33,186 nt of DNA from an uncultured Saprospiraceae bacterium (GTDB taxonomy: Bacteria; Bacteroidota; Bacteroidia; Chitinophagales; Saprospiraceae): contig CALLAW010000057.1 in NCBI GenBank assembly GCA_938001865.1, forward strand, positions 1-33,186, given 5' to 3'. The translations under genes and the position numbers were made by a program. How positions within the stretch are numbered: position 1 is the first letter of the stretch; the number at the start of each line of letters is the position of its first letter. This document shows, in pieces, positions 10,401-18,824 of the stretch. The notes beneath the pieces are model-generated. The model ran no database searches and was not told the DNA's origin. It worked only from the letters and a program-made list of their open reading frames with translations.

Positions 10401-11053
10401 TTGTAACGCCTTCAACGGCTACACAAGGTGATATCCCTGCACAGTATGGTACAAGATCTTACCAAAGACTTGTAAGCCCTGCAACGACTACATCAGTTGA
10501 TATCCCTGCACAGTACACTACAAGATCTTACCAAAGACTTGCTAGCCCTGCAACGACTACATCTACAGAAGTACCTGCTAAGTATACTACAAGATCTTAC
10601 CAAAGACTTGCTAGCCCTGCAACAACTACTTCTCAGGAGATTCCTGCAACTTACACTACAAGATCTTACCAGAGATTAGCTAGCCCTGCTACGACTAACT
10701 CAAGCGAGATTCCTGCTAAGTACGAGACGAGATCATACCAAAGATTAGCATCACCTGCTACAACTAGAAGTATCGATGTACCAGCTCAGTACCAGACAGT
10801 ATCTAAGAGAGTTCTTGCTTCACAAGGTGGATTCACTGAGTGGAAAGAAGTTGTATGTGGAGATGCTCCTAACTACGATGATATCGTAAGACAAGTACAA
10901 CAACAATTGAATGCAAGAGGATATAACGTTGGAGTTGCTGATAACCAAATGGGAGCTAAGACTAAAGCTGCTCTTGTTAAGTTCCAGAAAGACAACGGTC
11001 TTCCAATTGGAAACCTTGACTACGAAACATTGAAAGCATTAGGTGTTAAGTAA
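7448..11053 (+). CDS. Giant 23-residue-repeat exported protein with OmpA-like and peptidoglycan-binding domains
   Basis: A 1201-residue protein. Residues 1-22 are a signal sequence with two possible processing sites: a lipobox-like LAAC ending at Cys17, or signal peptidase I after VAYA (21). GKCYAKCLI (32-40) follows. Residues 64-293 are ten acidic units of the type PAQYETISEEVLTKEAS. A Gly-rich insert (294-409) carries Cys344, 349, 364 and 368. Six more acidic units occupy 430-567. A Cys-containing bridge (568-644) leads to basic units such as PAKYGTRTYQRLVTPATTE (645-851). An OmpA-like domain (about 859-963) keeps GHTD (Asp901) and NQTLSSNRAKAV (Arg915), the usual peptidoglycan contacts. 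Further basic units (977-1111) precede a PG_binding_1 domain (about 1140-1201, VGVADNQMGAKTKAALVKFQ). A periplasmic or envelope structural role is inferred. Arg is coded almost only by AGA, unlike the neighbours, which suggests high expression. The gene has its own terminator. Confidence 0.88.
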   Translation: MRKLNTILTSLLVLAACVAYAQPEPGMPSEPGKCYAKCLIQDTYTTQTEEIQTQAASTRVEIVAEQYETISEEVLSKEASSVLSVVPAQFETISEEVLSKEASSTLAVVPAQYETISEEVLVKEASTVLAVVPAQYETISEEVLTKEASTVLAVVPAQYETISEEVLTKDASTVLAVVPAQYETISEEVLTKEASSTLSVVPAQFETISEEVLTRDAGKTVAVTSPQFETVTEEVIAKINAPGLAVTPARFETVTEQVLVQEAYEVLSVVPAQYETITEEVLVKEAYTETRVVPSTTDLNALLEMANSGRNTITMDGTGRVVAGGGSSFGGNHDADVAGATYNCVSGNCRNAGSGGTYSSRSACINSCAGGGSGRSGYYTKTFTSEEINAIKSLAGGGATLSKDNNGNVYSTITEQVMEKDGYATLQVVPAQYETVTEEVLEKEASSTIRIVPAQYETVTEEVLEKEASSTIRVVPAQYETVTEEVLEKEASSTIRIVPAQYETVTEEVLEKEASSTIRIVPAQYETVTEEVLEKEGYSTIQVVPAQYETVSEEVLVKEAGSRIEKIPAKYSTMTEQIETAPASQKWVKKKADKNCLSADPNDCLVWCLVETPAQYRTVTKKVREACAAGYTQQGDDCVKTVDVPAQYKTRTYQRLVSPATTTSNEVAAKYGTRSYQRLVTPATTESVEIPAVYGTRSYQRLVTPATTESVEIPAKYGTRTYQRLVTPATTESVDIPAVYGTRSYQRLVTPATTESVDIPAKYGTRTYQRLVTPATTTSNDVAAKFGTRSYQRLIYSAGTETVSIPAQYKTRSYQAMSSPATTTSTTVPAKYETRTFKKLVSAASVSETACGSRSSGGTRLAVNFGSGNAILTGGSSSEITRVASMLKSSGQSATIVGHTDSDGSDASNQTLSSNRAKAVYDALIAQGVSSSQLNYEGRGESQPIASNATSSGKAQNRRVEMVTAGTTSGGGDCTEYTTRTYQRLVTPSTATQGDIPAQYGTRSYQRLVSPATTTSVDIPAQYTTRSYQRLASPATTTSTEVPAKYTTRSYQRLASPATTTSQEIPATYTTRSYQRLASPATTNSSEIPAKYETRSYQRLASPATTRSIDVPAQYQTVSKRVLASQGGFTEWKEVVCGDAPNYDDIVRQVQQQLNARGYNVGVADNQMGAKTKAALVKFQKDNGLPIGNLDYETLKALGVK
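7637..8326 (+). repeat. Acidic 69-bp coding repeats, array 1 (10 units)
   Basis: Ten consecutive in-frame units of exactly 69 bp encode residues 64-293. The consensus core is PAQYETISEEVL followed by TKEAS and a hydrophobic tail ending VV. Units 3-6 are nearly identical at the DNA level; units 7-9 have diverged most. Each typical unit has five acidic residues and one basic residue. Confidence 0.95.
8735..9148 (+). repeat. Acidic 69-bp coding repeats, array 2 (6 units)
   Basis: Six 69-bp units encode residues 430-567, with core PAQYETVTEEVLEKEASS. The first four differ from each other by only a few bases, pointing to recent duplication or gene conversion. A degenerate unit (YSTITEQVMEKDGY) precedes the array and another (PAKYSTMTEQIE) follows it. 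Confidence 0.95.
9380..9931 (+). repeat. Basic 69-bp coding repeats, array 1 (8 units plus a partial ninth)
   Basis: Eight units of 69 bp encode residues 645-828, with core PAKYGTRSYQRLVTPATTES. A ninth (residues 829-851) decays into the OmpA-like domain. The period and the PA-x-Y/F-x-T framework are the same as in the acidic arrays, so the two types are versions of one unit. Here E-E is replaced by Y-Q and two Arg appear. Confidence 0.95.
10376..10780 (+). repeat. Basic 69-bp coding repeats, array 2 (5 units plus a leading partial)
   Basis: Five full units encode residues 997-1111, led by a partial unit at residues 977-996, with core YTTRSYQRLASPATTTS. They lie between the OmpA-like and peptidoglycan-binding domains. 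A final hybrid unit (PAQYQTVSKRVLAS) at residues 1112-1125 has the V-S-K-R-V-L pattern, between the acidic and basic types. Confidence 0.93.
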
Positions 11054-11103
11054 TTAACAGACGAGTTGCTTCTAATTGTTTTAGAAGTCTAACATACTAT
11101 ATG

Positions 11104-11139
11104 AGCCCTTACTCTTCACGGAGTAAGGGCTTTTTTTTT
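11104..11139 (+). terminator. Rho-independent terminator of the repeat-protein gene
   Basis: A perfect 11-bp stem (AGCCCTTACTC with GAGTAAGGGCT) and a 6-nt loop, followed by a run of nine T. It lies 50 bp after the stop codon at 11053. Confidence 0.95.
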
Positions 11140-11262
11140 GATTGGTACTATTGTGTACTTCTTGTCTCAAAATCCTCATTGATTATCTCGATTCCAAATC
11201 ATGTATATTTTGAGATATACTGTACATTTACACTATTATATCAACCCTGAACATCCAAGTAG

Positions 11263-12540
11263 ATGAAAGACACAGCCATCCAAGAACTTATCGCTAGCGA
11301 AACTCATAGACAGGTTAACGGCGTAGAACTTATCGCATCAGAGAACTATGCAAGCAAGGAGGTAATAGATACGATCGGTAATGTATTTAACAATAAGTAC
11401 GCGGAGGGATATCCTGGTAAAAGATACTATGGTGGATGCAGTGTAGCTGATCAAGTGGAGTCATTAGCAATCGATCGACTCAATACACTGTTTGGCTGTG
11501 AATACTCCAATGTACAACCTCACTCTGGTGCTCAAGCGAATGCTGCCATCTTCTTGGCTTTGCTCCAGGCTGGTGATCCGATCTTAGGATTTGATCTCTC
11601 TCATGGTGGTCATCTCTCTCATGGATCTCAAGTCAACTTCTCTGGTAAGATGTATGATGCACACTTCTATGGAGTAGAGGCGGATACTGGGGTGATAGAT
11701 ATGGATAAAGTTGCAGATAAAGCAAGCCAAGTTAAACCAAAGTTGATAATCTGTGGAGCTTCTGCGTACTCACAAGACTGGGACTATGCCAAGTTTAGAG
11801 AGATCGCTGATGCTGTAGGGGCTATATTGCTCGCTGACATTGCACATCCAGCTGGGATGATCGCGACAGGTCTTCTCAATGACCCTATACCTCACTGCCA
11901 TATCGTGAGTACGACAACGCATAAGACATTGAGAGGTCCTCGCGGTGGAGTAATAATGATGGGCAAAGACTTTGAGAATCCTTGGGGTCGTACAACTAAG
12001 AAAGGAAATCCAATAATGATGTCCAATGTCTTGAATATGGGAGTCTTTCCCGGGATGCAAGGAGGTCCGTTGATGCATGTCATAGCTGCTAAGGCTGTAG
12101 CATTCAATGAGGCCAATTCACCAGCCTTCGAATCATATACACGACAAGTAATAGCTAATGCCAAAGTGATGGCTGATACGTTCACTGATCTTGGATACAA
12201 GATTATTAGCGGTGGCACATCTAATCACTTGATGCTATTAGATCTCAGACATAACTTGGACATCTCAGGTAAGACTGCAGATGCTGCTCTCGGGAAAGCG
12301 CATATTACTGTCAATAAGAATATGGTCCCTTTTGACGATAAGTCTCCATTCGTCACTAGTGGTATCCGAATCGGTACACCTGCCATCACGAGTAGGGGAT
12401 TGGTAGAACAAGACTGTGTGCAGATTGTAGAGTGGATAGATGCAGTACTCAAGCATGTGGACAATGAATCATTTATTGCAGATATCAAATCGAAAGTTGA
12501 AGCTAAAATGAGTCAATATTCGGTCTATCCTACACTATAG
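11263..12540 (+). CDS. glyA: Serine hydroxymethyltransferase
   Basis: A 425-residue PLP enzyme that converts serine and tetrahydrofolate to glycine and 5,10-methylene-tetrahydrofolate. It shows [10 protein letters not shown] (22-31), [13 protein letters not shown] (46-58) and the PLP-lysine motif [13 protein letters not shown] with Lys221. The length fits the bacterial family. It starts at ATG 11263, about 120 bp after the preceding terminator. Its stop at 12538-12540 lies inside the end of the convergent protease gene, so the two coding regions overlap by 6 bp. Confidence 0.97.
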   Translation: MKDTAIQELIASETHRQVNGVELIASENYASKEVIDTIGNVFNNKYAEGYPGKRYYGGCSVADQVESLAIDRLNTLFGCEYSNVQPHSGAQANAAIFLALLQAGDPILGFDLSHGGHLSHGSQVNFSGKMYDAHFYGVEADTGVIDMDKVADKASQVKPKLIICGASAYSQDWDYAKFREIADAVGAILLADIAHPAGMIATGLLNDPIPHCHIVSTTTHKTLRGPRGGVIMMGKDFENPWGRTTKKGNPIMMSNVLNMGVFPGMQGGPLMHVIAAKAVAFNEANSPAFESYTRQVIANAKVMADTFTDLGYKIISGGTSNHLMLLDLRHNLDISGKTADAALGKAHITVNKNMVPFDDKSPFVTSGIRIGTPAITSRGLVEQDCVQIVEWIDAVLKHVDNESFIADIKSKVEAKMSQYSVYPTL

Positions 12541-13950
12541 TACGAATGCATATGGAAATTGTCCTGGATACTTTTCATAGAAGCCCTCTAAGAAGACGTT
12601 ACCACTTGTCTCTTTGATATAACTGAGCAGATCATCCACTGTGTTGACTACATCTCCATTAAAGTATTGGATGACATAGCCTGGTTCCATATTGGTGTTG
12701 TGTATTTTGGTTCCTCTCGCTATGCTTACTACGTATACTCCATGCTTCCCGAGACGGATTTTCTCTCCCGAGTCTAAATCTCTCACTTCTATCCCCAAGT
12801 CGATAAACTCTTTGTCTTTGCGGACAGCGATGAAGTCTGTAGTATTTAATTGATTCCTGAGTGTGACTTGAGTAGTGAGAGGGACTCCTCCTCTGATATA
12901 ACCAATCGTAACCTTATCACCTGGACGTCTCAATGCGAGTTGTTCTGTAAATGTCGAGATAGAATTAATTGCTATAGAGTTGATCTGAGTGATAATGTCT
13001 TCTCTCTGGAGTCCAGCATCTGCTGCTGCACTGTTTTTTTCTACCAGATCTACGAGTACTCCTTTGCCGTTTTTGAGATTGAGTCTTTTCATCACATCGG
13101 AATCGATATTGAAGATATTGACACCGAGCCATCCACGTTGTACCGTGCCAAATGATAAGATATCTTTGACTACTTTCTGGACTATGTTACTAGGTATTGC
13201 AAAGGAGAAGCCTTCATATTTGCCACTAGAGCTTAGTATCGCAGTATTGATTCCAATGAGTTCTTGATTAGAATTGACCAATGCTCCACCACTATTGCCT
13301 GGGTTGATCGCTGCATCCGTCTGGATAAATGACTCTATACCTTGCCTTGACAGAAAGTCAATATTTCGTCCTTTGGCACTTACAATACCTGCGGTGACAG
13401 TGCTCTTTAATTTGAATGGATTGCCGACTGCGAGTACCCACTCACCAACTTGAATAGAATCAGAATTACCAAAGATGAGATGAGGAGTATTGGACTTTTC
13501 AATCTTAATCACAGCGATATCTGTTGACTTATCACTCCCAATGAGCTTACCTTCATACTGTACTCCTTCGTTATCCAAGATGACGATTGATTCGCTATCT
13601 TCTATTACGTGATAATTAGTGACGATATGACCATTGCCGCTAATGATGACACCGCTGCCGCTACTGATAGGAGATTGGTTATTTTTAGATTTTGTTGGAT
13701 TGCCAAACGTTGTAATCGATACCACTGATGGTATACTTTTCTTCGCTGCATTGATGAAGTCATTGGGTTGTGCAGAGTAGAAGTGCTCTCGGAGTGTACC
13801 ACCAAGGTTGAGGTGGTCATTGCTGACTGCGTATGAGTAGTTGAGTTCATCTTGATGAGTTTGTAATCTTTGCTCCAGTCCATGATAGCAGAGAAGAGTG
13901 ATGAGACTTGTCATCACACACAGAAGAATATTCGATAGTAGTCTACCCAT
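12535..13950 (-). CDS. HtrA/Deg-type periplasmic serine protease with two PDZ domains
   Basis: A 471-residue protein. A hydrophobic N-terminal segment (about residues 5-22) is a signal anchor or signal peptide. The trypsin-like domain (about 65-245) has the complete catalytic triad: His114 in TNYHVIED, Asp144 in STDIAVIKI and Ser220 in [10 protein letters not shown] canonical PDZ domain follows at about 262-355 (WLGVNI and [17 protein letters not shown]). A more divergent second PDZ occupies about 380-471. The family degrades or refolds misfolded envelope proteins; DegQ or DegP cannot be told apart. The gene is divergent from dapF, with 111 bp between them, and its 3' end overlaps glyA. Confidence 0.93.
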   Translation of the reverse strand: MGRLLSNILLCVMTSLITLLCYHGLEQRLQTHQDELNYSYAVSNDHLNLGGTLREHFYSAQPNDFINAAKKSIPSVVSITTFGNPTKSKNNQSPISSGSGVIISGNGHIVTNYHVIEDSESIVILDNEGVQYEGKLIGSDKSTDIAVIKIEKSNTPHLIFGNSDSIQVGEWVLAVGNPFKLKSTVTAGIVSAKGRNIDFLSRQGIESFIQTDAAINPGNSGGALVNSNQELIGINTAILSSSGKYEGFSFAIPSNIVQKVVKDILSFGTVQRGWLGVNIFNIDSDVMKRLNLKNGKGVLVDLVEKNSAAADAGLQREDIITQINSIAINSISTFTEQLALRRPGDKVTIGYIRGGVPLTTQVTLRNQLNTTDFIAVRKDKEFIDLGIEVRDLDSGEKIRLGKHGVYVVSIARGTKIHNTNMEPGYVIQYFNGDVVNTVDDLLSYIKETSGNVFLEGFYEKYPGQFPYAFVL

Positions 13951-14061
13951 AATGATTTAACAGAAAAAAGCTGATATATTGTTCAATGAACGGTAAAATT
14001 ACGATAAATTACACATTGTATTATTATGTTATGGATAAAATACTGAAAAAGTGGCAGTTAT

Positions 14062-14862
14062 ATGACTTTAATATTTGATAAATACCATGGATGTGGCAAT
14101 GACTTTATCATCCTCGATAACTCTAAAGGTCAATTTGACGAATCTAAGCTGACTGAGGATATTATCAGAGATCTGTGTAATCGACGCTATGGGATTGGTG
14201 CAGATGGATTGATGATTATCCAACCATCGATTGATACTGACTTCAAGATGTATTATGCCAATGCTGATGGCAAAGAGAGTACGATGTGTGGGAATGGTGG
14301 TCGATGTATTGTAGCATATGCTGCTTCTCTAGGGATCATTGATTCTACTACCGAATGCACATTTGAAGCGATCGATGGAAGACATACCGCAACCATTGAT
14401 GAGAGTGGTTATGTAAATCTCCGGATGAGTGATGTGGATAAGATCATCAAGATTGAGGATGATTATGTCTTAGACACAGGGTCGCCGCATTATGTCACCA
14501 TAGTGGAAGGGATAGAGGATTATCCAGTCTATGCTAAAGGGAGAGCTATTCGTAATATGCCCTCTTACCATCAAGCAGGAATTAATGTCAACTTTGTAGA
14601 GATTAATGACGGTAATTATCGGATCAGGACATACGAGCGGGGTGTAGAAGCAGAGACCGAAGCCTGTGGTACTGGTGTCACCGCTGCAGCACTTGTCCTC
14701 AATACATACTTCAACGCGGGATCGTCGATCTCCATACTGACTAATGGAGGACTATTGACTGTAAAGATTGGAACAGTCAAGGAAGGATCATATCATGATA
14801 TACTACTTTGTGGTCCTGCTACTTATGTCTATTCAGGAAGTGTTGAGCTGAGTGACGTTTAG
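14062..14862 (+). CDS. dapF: Diaminopimelate epimerase
   Basis: A 266-residue enzyme that interconverts LL- and meso-diaminopimelate for lysine and peptidoglycan synthesis. Both catalytic cysteines are present: Cys76 in STMCGNGGRC and Cys202 in TEACGTGVTAAA. The N-terminus KYHGCGNDFIILDN is canonical. It stands alone on its strand, divergent from the protease gene and convergent with hutI. Confidence 0.97.
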   Translation: MTLIFDKYHGCGNDFIILDNSKGQFDESKLTEDIIRDLCNRRYGIGADGLMIIQPSIDTDFKMYYANADGKESTMCGNGGRCIVAYAASLGIIDSTTECTFEAIDGRHTATIDESGYVNLRMSDVDKIIKIEDDYVLDTGSPHYVTIVEGIEDYPVYAKGRAIRNMPSYHQAGINVNFVEINDGNYRIRTYERGVEAETEACGTGVTAAALVLNTYFNAGSSISILTNGGLLTVKIGTVKEGSYHDILLCGPATYVYSGSVELSDV

Positions 14863-14928
14863 AGTATGTGTTTTGCATTTACCTAGAGTGTTAGACGAGA
14901 TATGGAGATTACTCATGCTCTGGTCTGA

Positions 14929-16176
14929 CTACTGTATCTTGCCTCTAAGTAGAGTGATATCAGTAGGATTACTCCCATAGTAATACGGAATCTGATTGAG
15001 ATCACTTAATGACTTGATAATCTGTATATTAGCTTGCTTGCCTAGGGTGATGCTACCAACTCTATCTTGCAGCTCTAGTGCTGCAGCTGCATTGTAAGTT
15101 GTGGCATTGAAGGTTTCGATAGGGAGCATCCGTTGGTAGATGCAGCCAAGAGATTGGATAAAGTGCATACTGCCTGATGGTGTGGATCCTGGATTGAAAT
15201 CACTCGCTAGGACTACGCCAAGACCATAATCAATCATAGACCGAGCCTCTGCATATGGAATACGGAGATAAAACGATGTACCTGGGAGTAGAGTAGGGAT
15301 GGTATCAGAAGACATCAATACCTGCCACTCAGACTCTGTCGTACACTCTAGATGATCAACTGATATTGCATCATGAGCAACTCCAACCTGTACACCTCCA
15401 GTGACACCTAGTTCATTGGCATGTATTTTGGCTTTGAGACCATATGAGTTGGCAGCGGTGAGAATCTGAGCAGTCTCCTCTACCGTGTAGAATCCTTGAT
15501 CACAGAATACATCACAGTAATCAGCAAGTTGATTCTCTGCTACATATGGCAGCATCTTATTGATAATAATATCGATATAGGTATCTCTATTGTCTTTATA
15601 TCGAGTAGGGACAGCATGTGCACCTAAGAATGTTGCCTTGATATCTGCATCAGTTGTTGCTTTGAGTTCTTTGATGACTTCTAGCATTTTGATTTCTGCA
15701 TCGAAGGTCAATCCATATCCACTTTTTATCTCTACACTTCCTGTACCCATAGCGATCATTTGATCGAGTCTCTTCTTGGCACTGATGTAAAGATTTTCGT
15801 GGGAGGTCAATTCGAGTTTTTTGGCACTATTGAGTATGCCACCACCGCTCTCTGCAATCTCTTCGTAGGTAGCGCCTTGGAGTCTGAGTACGAACTCTTC
15901 GTCTCTACTCGCAGCGAATACGATATGTGTGTGAGAGTCAACGTAGGTGGGCATTACGATTCCAGATTGAGCATCGATGGGGGTATGAGGCTCCGTGATA
16001 GCACATTGACTATCAGGCCCATATGATGCTATTGTGCCATCTTTGATATAGAGGTATTGGTTGCTCGCAATACCAGTAATAGCAAGAGCCTTACCCTTTT
16101 TGAATGAGTAAGGCTCTTCATTTATTCCGTATAACTTTCCAATATTGCGAATAAGAATGTTTTTGGGATACGTCAT
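14929..16176 (-). CDS. hutI: Imidazolonepropionase
   Basis: A 415-residue amidohydrolase, the third step of histidine degradation (imidazolonepropionate to formiminoglutamate). Metal-binding His82 and His84 are in VDSHTHIVFAASR, followed by EESGGGILNS-like EIAESGGGILNS, LGAHAVPT and a later ASDFNPGS. No other hut gene is in the window. It follows the thioredoxin-SPOR gene on the same strand after 49 bp, so the two may be co-transcribed although the functions look unrelated. Confidence 0.94.
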   Translation of the reverse strand: MTYPKNILIRNIGKLYGINEEPYSFKKGKALAITGIASNQYLYIKDGTIASYGPDSQCAITEPHTPIDAQSGIVMPTYVDSHTHIVFAASRDEEFVLRLQGATYEEIAESGGGILNSAKKLELTSHENLYISAKKRLDQMIAMGTGSVEIKSGYGLTFDAEIKMLEVIKELKATTDADIKATFLGAHAVPTRYKDNRDTYIDIIINKMLPYVAENQLADYCDVFCDQGFYTVEETAQILTAANSYGLKAKIHANELGVTGGVQVGVAHDAISVDHLECTTESEWQVLMSSDTIPTLLPGTSFYLRIPYAEARSMIDYGLGVVLASDFNPGSTPSGSMHFIQSLGCIYQRMLPIETFNATTYNAAAALELQDRVGSITLGKQANIQIIKSLSDLNQIPYYYGSNPTDITLLRGKIQ

Positions 16177-16225
16177 ATTCTAGAGAAAGGCTATATGTAA
16201 TAAATTATAATTTGTTCAATGCTAT

Positions 16226-17029
16226 TTAGTGAACTATTGCTTGCATATCAAAGTCATTCATCAATATTTTTACAAATGAATCTGCTTCTTCTATCGTACT
16301 GAATTGGCCGAGCAGGACTTTGTAATTAGTGGTACCATTTTTATGATCTGCAAGTACGATGATTGGTTCTAAAAACTTCTTTTTGATCGATACGACAAAT
16401 TGTGAAGCTTCTTGATAGTTGGCATAGTTACCAATCTGAGCATTGAATGTTCTGTTTTCTCTTTCGAGTTTAGCTCGATAGTCTTTGTAGAGTTGCTCGA
16501 GTTCGTCAGCATCACTTGATGGTTGAGTAGCACTAGATGGGCTCCTGTTTGGTTCGTGAGACATGCCTACAACATTATTTTCTGAGTGAAACTTCAGTAA
16601 GCCTGACAGTTTACGTGCATCGAGGGTTTCTTCGACCCTCTCTACGAGATCACCTTTTTTATTGAAGATGAGCAGTGTGGGTAAGAGCTTTACACCATAT
16701 TTTTTCTTGAGTGCATAACCCTCTTGCTTGTCTATGTCCACTTTGTAAGGGATATAATTTTGTTCCATGACAGTAACCACTTCAGGATCTTTGAATGTTG
16801 ACTCTTCCATCCATTTACACGGAGTACACCAGTTGGCATAGAAGTCTACAAAAAAGAGTTTTCCTTCTCCTTTAGCCTTAGTCTTTGCAGAGTCAAATGA
16901 TCCATTGTAAAATTTGATTGTTGACATTGGATCAATCTTGCGATACATCAGATCGTTGGCATAGGAATGGGATATTGATGATGTCAATATCACGATGGTT
17001 ACTAGGAGTATTTGTTCTAAGTTTCTCAT
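16226..17029 (-). CDS. Exported thioredoxin-fold protein with C-terminal SPOR domain
   Basis: A 267-residue protein read from the ATG at 17029; the frame extends to a TTG at 17059, but the ATG sits directly before the signal peptide (MRNLEQILLVTIVILTSS) and is preferred. Residues about 35-160 form a thioredoxin domain with the active site ANWCTPCKWMEE (Cys68, Cys71) and the cis-proline loop LLPTLLIFN. A low-complexity Ser/Pro linker follows, then a SPOR-like repeat region (about 190-267): FNAQIGNYANYQEASQFV and YKVLLGQFSTIEEADSFV. SPOR domains bind denuded glycan strands of septal peptidoglycan. A redox protein held at the cell wall is inferred. Confidence 0.85.
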   Translation of the reverse strand: MRNLEQILLVTIVILTSSISHSYANDLMYRKIDPMSTIKFYNGSFDSAKTKAKGEGKLFFVDFYANWCTPCKWMEESTFKDPEVVTVMEQNYIPYKVDIDKQEGYALKKKYGVKLLPTLLIFNKKGDLVERVEETLDARKLSGLLKFHSENNVVGMSHEPNRSPSSATQPSSDADELEQLYKDYRAKLERENRTFNAQIGNYANYQEASQFVVSIKKKFLEPIIVLADHKNGTTNYKVLLGQFSTIEEADSFVKILMNDFDMQAIVH

Positions 17030-17204
17030 AATCGATAATATTTGGGTCTGTGTATACAATCGTTACTCCATGTAAAGCAAATTATATGCCGAAAAAACTT
17101 AATATGTTTAATGAACTCTTAATCTATAACATATTACACTTATGTTATATGTAAAAGGCACGTAATCAGGTAAATATCTGAGATGATATTTAACACAAAA
17201 TCCT

Positions 17205-17801
17205 TTAGAGATTTATTTTGAACTTTGAGATGTCGATGATTTGACCAGACTTTAGATCATAGAGTGGAGATTTTCCGATCTCGAATCCAGCGAGTTGAGT
17301 CCTGATGAGTCTCAGGACTGGATGATTAATCGTGGCTAGCATCCGCCTGACTTGTCTGTTTTTGCCTTCGGTGAGAGTGATCGCGAGCCATGTGGTAGGT
17401 ATTGCCTTCCTGACTCTGATGGGTGGGATTCTTGGGGGTAATTCAGGCAGATCTGTAATTCTTGAGATTTGACAAGGTTGAGTTTTGATAGTTTTTCCTT
17501 TGATTCTGATCATTACACCGTCTCTGATGAGTTGTAGTGCACTGTCACTCGGCTCTCCTTCTACTTGGATGTGATAAGTCTTTGGTGATTTTGACTTTGG
17601 TGAGAGCAATTTCTGATTGAGAGATTTGTCATTACTGAGCATCAGGAGTCCTTCGCTATCAGAGTCCAATCTTCCTACAGGATAGACATCTATCTCGAAA
17701 TCGTAATCGAGATCTTTGAGTGTGACATGACTCTCAATCTCCCTAGTGAATTGGCTCAACATCCCATATGGTTTATAGATAATATATGTCTTCATCTCCA
17801 T
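17205..17801 (-). CDS. RluE-like rRNA pseudouridine synthase
   Basis: A 198-residue pseudouridine synthase of the RsuA/RluB/RluE/RluF group. The catalytic Asp46 is in PVGRLDSDSEGLLMLSND, with the partner motifs KTYHIQVEG and TEGKNRQVRRMLA. There is no N-terminal S4 domain, as in RluE, which modifies helix 89 of 23S rRNA in E. coli; the exact site here is not shown by the sequence. It lies 37 bp downstream of the S1-domain gene on the same strand and probably shares its transcript. Confidence 0.9.
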   Translation of the reverse strand: MEMKTYIIYKPYGMLSQFTREIESHVTLKDLDYDFEIDVYPVGRLDSDSEGLLMLSNDKSLNQKLLSPKSKSPKTYHIQVEGEPSDSALQLIRDGVMIRIKGKTIKTQPCQISRITDLPELPPRIPPIRVRKAIPTTWLAITLTEGKNRQVRRMLATINHPVLRLIRTQLAGFEIGKSPLYDLKSGQIIDISKFKINL

Positions 17802-17838
17802 ATTGATTGCTGAGAGGAATGCATCTGAGGGTTACCTC

Positions 17839-18699
17839 CTAAGTTGTCTGTTGAGAGATGTGGATGCCATCTGCTTTAAGTTCGACGATGCGTTGTTTGT
17901 AGAGACTGCCAACTGCTTTTTTGAAGTTCTTTTTGCTCATATTGAGAGCTTCTCTGATTGCTTGTGGATCTGACTTGTCAGTAAATGGCAGGTGCCCTCC
18001 TTTGGCTTTGAGTTTTTCTAAGAGTATTTTGGCATTTTCTTCTATTGCAAGATGCCCTTGTTTATAGAGACTTAAATCTATTTTGCCATCTTCTCTGATT
18101 TTTTTAATCCATCCTCTGCACGACTCCCCAATGTCGATCTTCTGGTAGATATCTGACCGATAGATCAACCCAATATTCTCGTTATTGATTATAGCCATGT
18201 AACCGAGTGGAGATTCTCTGTAGACTATGAGATCTACTTCATCACCTTCTTTGACTACAACTTCCTCGTTGTCTATGATTTTGTCGATTGCAGCTGAGCC
18301 GACGAGTCTAGAGGTCTCTGTGTCTATGTAGAGGAAGATGACATATGTTCCGCCGACGATCATTGGATCTCTTCCTTGCTCCGCAAATGGGACGAAAAGA
18401 TTTTTTTGAATTCCCCAATCCATGAATACTCCTACTCCAGTCACATCTAATACTGTGAGCGGGGCAAATTGGTGGAGTACGATGTGAGGCTTTTCTGTAG
18501 TAGCAACGAGTCGATCTTCTGAATCGTGATAGATATATACCTCTATATCATCTCCAAGACTGAGACCTTCTGGCACATATTGATTAGGTAAGAGTACTCC
18601 GCCAGCCTCTTGACCTATCTGACTTTCATCTCCTACATAGCATCCTTGCTCTTTGAATCTTATTGCTTTTAGAGTATTATATTCTCCAAGGTTAAACAT
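17839..18699 (-). CDS. S1-domain RNA-binding protein, CvfB/YitL-like
   Basis: A 286-residue protein with three successive S1-like modules (about residues 1-65, 66-135 and 140-215; for example GVGVFMDWGIQKNLFVPFAEQ). A C-terminal winged-helix region follows (about 225-286, ending FKKAVGSLYKQRIVEL). This arrangement is that of CvfB/YitL, RNA-binding proteins that affect virulence-factor expression in firmicutes; the role in Bacteroidota is not established. Its neighbours (RluE-like enzyme, DEAD-box helicase) fit RNA metabolism. Confidence 0.88.
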   Translation of the reverse strand: MFNLGEYNTLKAIRFKEQGCYVGDESQIGQEAGGVLLPNQYVPEGLSLGDDIEVYIYHDSEDRLVATTEKPHIVLHQFAPLTVLDVTGVGVFMDWGIQKNLFVPFAEQGRDPMIVGGTYVIFLYIDTETSRLVGSAAIDKIIDNEEVVVKEGDEVDLIVYRESPLGYMAIINNENIGLIYRSDIYQKIDIGESCRGWIKKIREDGKIDLSLYKQGHLAIEENAKILLEKLKAKGGHLPFTDKSDPQAIREALNMSKKNFKKAVGSLYKQRIVELKADGIHISQQTT

Positions 18700-18824
18700 G
18701 GTATTTTGGATTTTGAAGTGTAATGGAATCTACTTTCAGTTCAATCGGCAGTTATTATAAGTAACTTTTACCCTTGAGTGGTATTAAGCTTCTGAAGCAT
18801 ATTCCCTTCTCTATTTGAGATTTA

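Noticed and set aside
10497-10679. 60-codon plus-strand frame within the basic repeats
   Set aside because: It is an out-of-frame reading of the 69-bp repeats; the sequence simply repeats LALQ-type residues.
11205-11215. TATATTTTG upstream of glyA as a -7 promoter element
   Set aside because: The spacing between TA and TTTG is three bases rather than two, so it does not match TAnnTTTG.
11770-12488. Several 60-110 codon minus-strand frames within glyA
   Set aside because: They are shadows of a strongly coding plus-strand gene with all SHMT motifs.
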